Positions 5,577 through 8,405 of a stretch of 8,405 bases of DNA are shown here, in pieces. Source of the stretch: an uncultured Anaerolineaceae bacterium (GTDB lineage: Bacteria; Chloroflexota; Anaerolineae; Promineifilales; Promineifilaceae); contig CALBTC010000101.1 in assembly GCA_937967805.1 (NCBI GenBank), positions 1-8,405 of the forward strand. The letters run 5' to 3'. The translations under genes were made by a program, and so were the position numbers. Below the pieces are notes generated by a model that did not search any database, was not told where the DNA came from, and saw nothing but the letters and a program-made list of their open reading frames with translations. The stretch's first letter is position 1. Each line of letters begins with the position of its first letter.

Positions 5577-5590
5577 CTCGACTTTGTACA
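5577..5590 (+). repeat. Left terminal inverted repeat of the IS
   Basis: CTCGACTTTGTACA is perfectly complementary to 6484-6497. Confidence 0.8.
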
Positions 5591-5609
5591 AAACTAGACA
5601 AAATAGTAA

Positions 5610-6482
5610 AGACGGTATCATGAACAAGCCGGTCGTCAGCACAAGAAGATAACGGATTGGGCACGGCAGATGATTTTCCAGTTACGTCGCTGGCTGCCGC
5701 ATCGGACGTTAGTGGTGGTGGCTGATTACAGCTATGCCGCTCTGGAATTTCTCCACGCTTGTCAAACCATGGTCAATCCGGTAACGATCATCACACGCTT
5801 ACGCCTGGATGCGGCGCTTTACCAACCGACACCACCGCCTACCGGTAAAGCAGGCCGGCCACGCAAGAAAGGCAAACGATTACCCTCGCTTCAAGCAGTA
5901 GTAGATGACCCGCAGACAAAATGGCAATCTGTTAAGGTGCGCTGGTATGATGGCCAAACGCGACGGATGGAAATTGTGTCTCAAACGGCCGTTTGGTATC
6001 ACAGTGGAATTCCGCCCGTTCCTATCCGCTGGGTGTTGATTCGTGACCCACAAGATGAATATGACACAATCGCATTGCTTTCCACCACACTTGAACTTGA
6101 CCCGCTTCAAATTATCAACTGGTTTGTGCAGCGGTGGCAAGTAGAAGTCACTTTTGAGGAAGTACGCGCTCATCTTGGCGTCGAAACCCAACGTCAATGG
6201 TCAGACAAAGCCATCGATCGCACCACGCCAATCTTGTTAGGCTTGTTTTCCTGGATTACCCTGGCGGCTCATTTGCTTGTTGAGCAGGCCCAATTATCTG
6301 TGCGGCAGGCTGCCTGGTATGTTAAAGAACGTCCTACTTTTTCGGACGCACTCAGTGCAGTGCGCCAACAACTCTGGTTTCCGGCAACTATTTTTTCCAT
6401 GTCCGCCGCTGAACCAGATGTTGTAAAAATACCACGGTCTCTTTTTGACCGTCTGGTTGATACTGTTTGTTATTCGACTTAA
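5610..6482 (+). pseudogene. Transposase remnant, N-terminally deleted
   Basis: The frame is open from 5610 (after TAA at 5607) to TAA at 6480-6482. Family-like sequence begins before the first ATG at 5670: the codons from about 5640 read HKKITDWARQ and run straight into MIFQLRRWLP. The 270-residue reading from that ATG is therefore not a natural protein start. Counting from the ATG, the second catalytic aspartate is Asp19 (VVVADYSY). Residues 43-72 carry RLRLDAALY and GRPRKKGKRLP, typical of these transposases. Residues 152-166 give the Y-R-E-K-type signature as F152, R155, E159 and R166 (FVQRWQVEVTFEEVR). The first catalytic aspartate and the whole DNA-binding N-terminus are absent, so it should be inactive. 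The reading frame has otherwise stayed open, which points to a recent deletion. Confidence 0.85.
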
Positions 6483-6483
6483 A

Positions 6484-6497
6484 TGTACAAAGTCGAG
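6484..6497 (+). repeat. Right terminal inverted repeat of the IS
   Basis: TGTACAAAGTCGAG is perfectly complementary to 5577-5590. It begins 1 nt after the transposase stop codon. Confidence 0.8.
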
Positions 6498-6502
6498 CTA
6501 AG
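6498..6502. repeat. Right target-site duplication CTAAG
   Basis: This is the second copy of CTAAG. Its first three bases (CTA, minus strand TAG) are the stop codon of the oligopeptidase B gene. Confidence 0.6.
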
Positions 6503-8405
6503 TTAGGATGTTTAAAATGAAGGCATAATCGAGGGCGATGTCTTTGAGGTAATCATAACGGCCGCTTGAGGCAAAATGTCCCGCGCCCATGTGGGTTTTG
6601 AGCAGAAGAATGTTGTCGTCGGTCTTCAGGGCGCGCAGTTTGGCGGTCCATTTGGCCGGTTCCCAATATTGCACGCGCGGGTCGTTTAGCCCGGCGGTGA
6701 TCAGAATGTTGGGGTATGCCTTAGCCTCGGTGTTGTCGTAGGGGGAGTAGGAGACCATGTAATTGTAATATTCCTCTTCTTTGGGATTGCCCCACTCCTC
6801 AAATTCGCCGGTGGTGAGCGGAATCGATTCGTCTAGCATGGTGGAGACGACATCGACGAAGGGCACGCCGGCCACGACGACTTTGAACAGTTCAGGAGCC
6901 ATCACTGTGACCGCCCCCATGAGCAGGCCGCCGGCGGAACGGCCGTTAATCGCCAATTTCTCACGACTTGTATATTTCTCATTGATCAAATGCTGCGCAC
7001 ACGCTATAAAATCAGTAAACGTGTTTTTCTTATTGAGCCATTTGCCCTGGTCGTACCAATGCCGCCCCATCTCCTTGCCGCCGCGAATGTGGGCGATGGC
7101 ATAGACAAAGCCGCGGTCAATCAGGCTGAGCCGCTTCTGGTCGAAGCTGGGGGACATGCTGGCCCCGTATGAGCCGTAACCGTACAGCAGACAGGGGTTG
7201 CTGCCGTCGCGCTCTAACCCTTTTTTGTAGACGAGCGAAATGGGCACTTTGGTGCCGTCCGGCGCGGTGGCGAAGGTGCGTTCCGATTGGTAGTTGTCCG
7301 GATCGTAGCCGCCGAGGACGGGCAGCTGCTTGATTTTGTGCCATTCCAGCGTGTTCATGTCCAGCTCGACGGTCGTGTCGGCGGTGGTGAGCGAGGTGTA
7401 GACAAAGCGCAGCCGGTCGGTGACAAATTCGGGATTATCGCTTTCCTGGACGGCGTAGACCGGTTCGGGGAAAGAGACCGGCTGGCGGTGGCTGCCGCTG
7501 AAGCTGTGAATGTCAAGGGTGTGCAGGCCGTTGCTACGGCCGTATATCACCAGATGATCGACAAAGACGTCCACATTTTCGATGAGCTTGTTGGGGTTGT
7601 GGGGGATGAAAACCTGCCAATTTTCCGGTTCGGGGGTGGCTACGGCCGTAAACATCACCTTGAAGTTGGGCGCATCCTCATTCGACAATATGAAAAATTC
7701 CCCCTGGTGGTGATTGAGGAAGTAGCGCCAGCCGCGCCGCCGGGCAGCCAGCAGCGTCAGATCGCCCTCAGGTGTGTTGGCATCCAGGTAATATTGTTCA
7801 GATGTTTCCATGCTGATAGAGGTGATGACGATATAAGCCTCGTCTCGCGTTTTGTGCATGTAGACGTTAAACAGCTCGTCCGGCTCATGGTATACCTCGA
7901 CATCCTTAGCGGCGTCGGTGCCCAGCGTGTGGCGGAAGATTTTGTCGCTGCGCCACACGTCATTTTGCTTGTTGTAGAACAAGGTTTTGTTATCGTTGGC
8001 CCATTCCACAGAGTAAAAGGTGTTGGGCACAGCGTCGGGCAGCATCTTGCCGTTGGCCAAATCCTTGACGACGAGCGTATACCGCTCGCCGCCGCTGGTG
8101 TCGGTGGAGTAGGCTAGAAGCTGCTGGTTGGGGCTTACCTGGAAGACGCCCAGCTTGAAGTACTTCGTGTCGGCAGCCAGTTCGTTTTCATCAAGCAAAA
8201 TCTGTTCAGGCGCGTCCAGCGAGCCGTGCTTGCGGCAGTGGATTTTGTACTGCTTGCCTGCTTCGGTGCGATGATAGTAATAATGTTCCCCTTTCTTCAC
8301 CGGGGCGCTGCTGTCGGTTTCCTGAATACGGCCGACCATCTCCTCGTACAGTTCTTCTTGCAGCGGTTTGGTGTGGGCCATCATCTTTTCGGTGTAGGCG
8401 TTTTC
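6498..8405 (-). CDS. Oligopeptidase B, prolyl oligopeptidase family S9A (5' end outside window)
   Basis: This cytoplasmic serine peptidase cleaves short peptides after Arg or Lys. The frame remains open to the window edge: upstream of the ATG at 8384 the codons read ENAYTEK, which is family sequence. That ATG is therefore internal, and the true start lies beyond 8405, probably within a few dozen codons. Numbering from the ATG at 8384, residues about 75-350 form the beta-propeller that limits substrate size and 370-628 the alpha/beta-hydrolase domain. The nucleophile is Ser483 (NGRSAGG), the acid Asp568 (AGLNDPRVQYWEPAKW) and the base His603 (GAGHFASSGR). LTTGEFEEWGNP (523-534) carries the acidic residues linked to basic-residue specificity in oligopeptidase B. 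The catalytic domain is complete to its usual end. The stop codon lies in the IS target duplication, so the insertion spared the protein. Confidence 0.95.
   Translation of the reverse strand, partial: ENAYTEKMMAHTKPLQEELYEEMVGRIQETDSSAPVKKGEHYYYHRTEAGKQYKIHCRKHGSLDAPEQILLDENELAADTKYFKLGVFQVSPNQQLLAYSTDTSGGERYTLVVKDLANGKMLPDAVPNTFYSVEWANDNKTLFYNKQNDVWRSDKIFRHTLGTDAAKDVEVYHEPDELFNVYMHKTRDEAYIVITSISMETSEQYYLDANTPEGDLTLLAARRRGWRYFLNHHQGEFFILSNEDAPNFKVMFTAVATPEPENWQVFIPHNPNKLIENVDVFVDHLVIYGRSNGLHTLDIHSFSGSHRQPVSFPEPVYAVQESDNPEFVTDRLRFVYTSLTTADTTVELDMNTLEWHKIKQLPVLGGYDPDNYQSERTFATAPDGTKVPISLVYKKGLERDGSNPCLLYGYGSYGASMSPSFDQKRLSLIDRGFVYAIAHIRGGKEMGRHWYDQGKWLNKKNTFTDFIACAQHLINEKYTSREKLAINGRSAGGLLMGAVTVMAPELFKVVVAGVPFVDVVSTMLDESIPLTTGEFEEWGNPKEEEYYNYMVSYSPYDNTEAKAYPNILITAGLNDPRVQYWEPAKWTAKLRALKTDDNILLLKTHMGAGHFASSGRYDYLKDIALDYAFILNILT

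Larger units (their letters stand above)
5577..6497 (+). mobile_element. Internally deleted IS (IS4/IS701-like DDE superfamily)
   Basis: This 921-bp element is bounded by perfect 14-bp inverted repeats, CTCGACTTTGTACA at 5577-5590 and its complement at 6484-6497. The match extends to 16 bp if one outer base pair on each side is included. CTAAG direct repeats flank it. Inside is the C-terminal part of a DDE transposase on the plus strand. The start codon, the N-terminal half and the first catalytic aspartate are missing, while both ends are intact. It is therefore a deletion derivative that cannot move alone but could be moved by a full copy elsewhere in the genome. The exact family is not certain from sequence alone. 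Confidence 0.8.
226..7649. repeat. Dispersed palindrome ACGGCCGT, 16 copies across the window
   Basis: Exact copies start at 226, 441, 1095, 3090, 3136, 3424, 4225, 4373, 4612, 4673, 5260, 5322, 5985, 6939, 7536 and 7642. Fourteen are inside host genes, one is in the transposase remnant (5985) and one in the putative promoter spacer (5322). Several extend to longer palindromes, for example AAAACGGCCGTTTT (223-236), GAAACGGCCGTTTC (3421-3434 region) and CAAACGGCCGTTTG (5982-5995 region). In genes it is read mostly as Asn/Asp-Gly-Arg or Thr-Ala-Val, so more than one reading frame is used. None occurs from 1103 to 3089, which covers the CpaE-like gene. Confidence 0.85.

Noticed and set aside
7287..8117. 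Plus-strand open frame of 276 codons opposite oligopeptidase B
   Set aside because: It is fully antisense to a gene with an intact catalytic domain, its Gly/Val/Ala-rich translation resembles no family, and it mirrors the codon pattern of the real gene.
6498..8384. Starting oligopeptidase B at the ATG at 8384
   Set aside because: The frame continues upstream with family-like residues (ENAYTEK) to the window edge, so that methionine is internal.

Overview
The window looks like chromosomal DNA of an environmental bacterium of moderate-to-high GC content. It is most likely a member of the Chloroflexota (Anaerolineae-like). That guess rests on the gene styles: an Flp-type pilin with the GQGLPEYALL signature, a receiver-CpaE fusion, an ALG5-like glycosyltransferase and an oligopeptidase B of the INGRSAGG type. 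The dense dispersed palindromes also fit. It is an inference, not a proof. All host genes lie on the minus strand, so transcription runs from high to low coordinates. Only a transposase remnant lies on the plus strand.

Layout in transcription order. At the right edge (6498-8405) is an oligopeptidase B gene whose first codons lie outside the window. Its stop codon abuts a 921-bp insertion sequence (5577-6497). This IS has perfect ends and a CTAAG target duplication, but the N-terminal half of its transposase is deleted. Next comes a 222-bp intergenic block of nested palindromes built on GGGCGAGGC (5351-5572). Then follow a rhamnosyltransferase-like GT2 gene (4336-5301, possibly leaderless), a dolichyl-phosphate-glucose-synthase-like GT2 gene (3519-4298) and ribonuclease HII (2829-3452). 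A promoter near 2660-2687 opens the last group: a receiver plus CpaE/TadZ-like ATPase (1343-2602), a pilin-like protein with a class III prepilin signal fused to a concanavalin-A-like sandwich (606-1340), and a small membrane-anchored carboxypeptidase-regulatory-like protein (76-516). A REP-like double hairpin follows at 11-62.

How the genes fit together. The last three genes read as part of a Tad/Flp pilus or surface-adhesion system. They comprise a pilus-localising ATPase under receiver control, a pilin-anchored module that may bind glycans, and a membrane-anchored beta-sandwich protein. The two glycosyltransferases probably act on cell-surface glycan. Ribonuclease HII and oligopeptidase B are housekeeping functions with no obvious link to them.

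The strongest unexplained signal is the 8-bp palindrome ACGGCCGT. It occurs 16 times in 8.4 kb, where about 0.1-0.2 copies would be expected by chance. It lies in genes, in one putative promoter spacer and in the IS. This resembles the HIP1 palindrome of cyanobacteria. The second notable item is the Flp-pilin/lectin-fold fusion.
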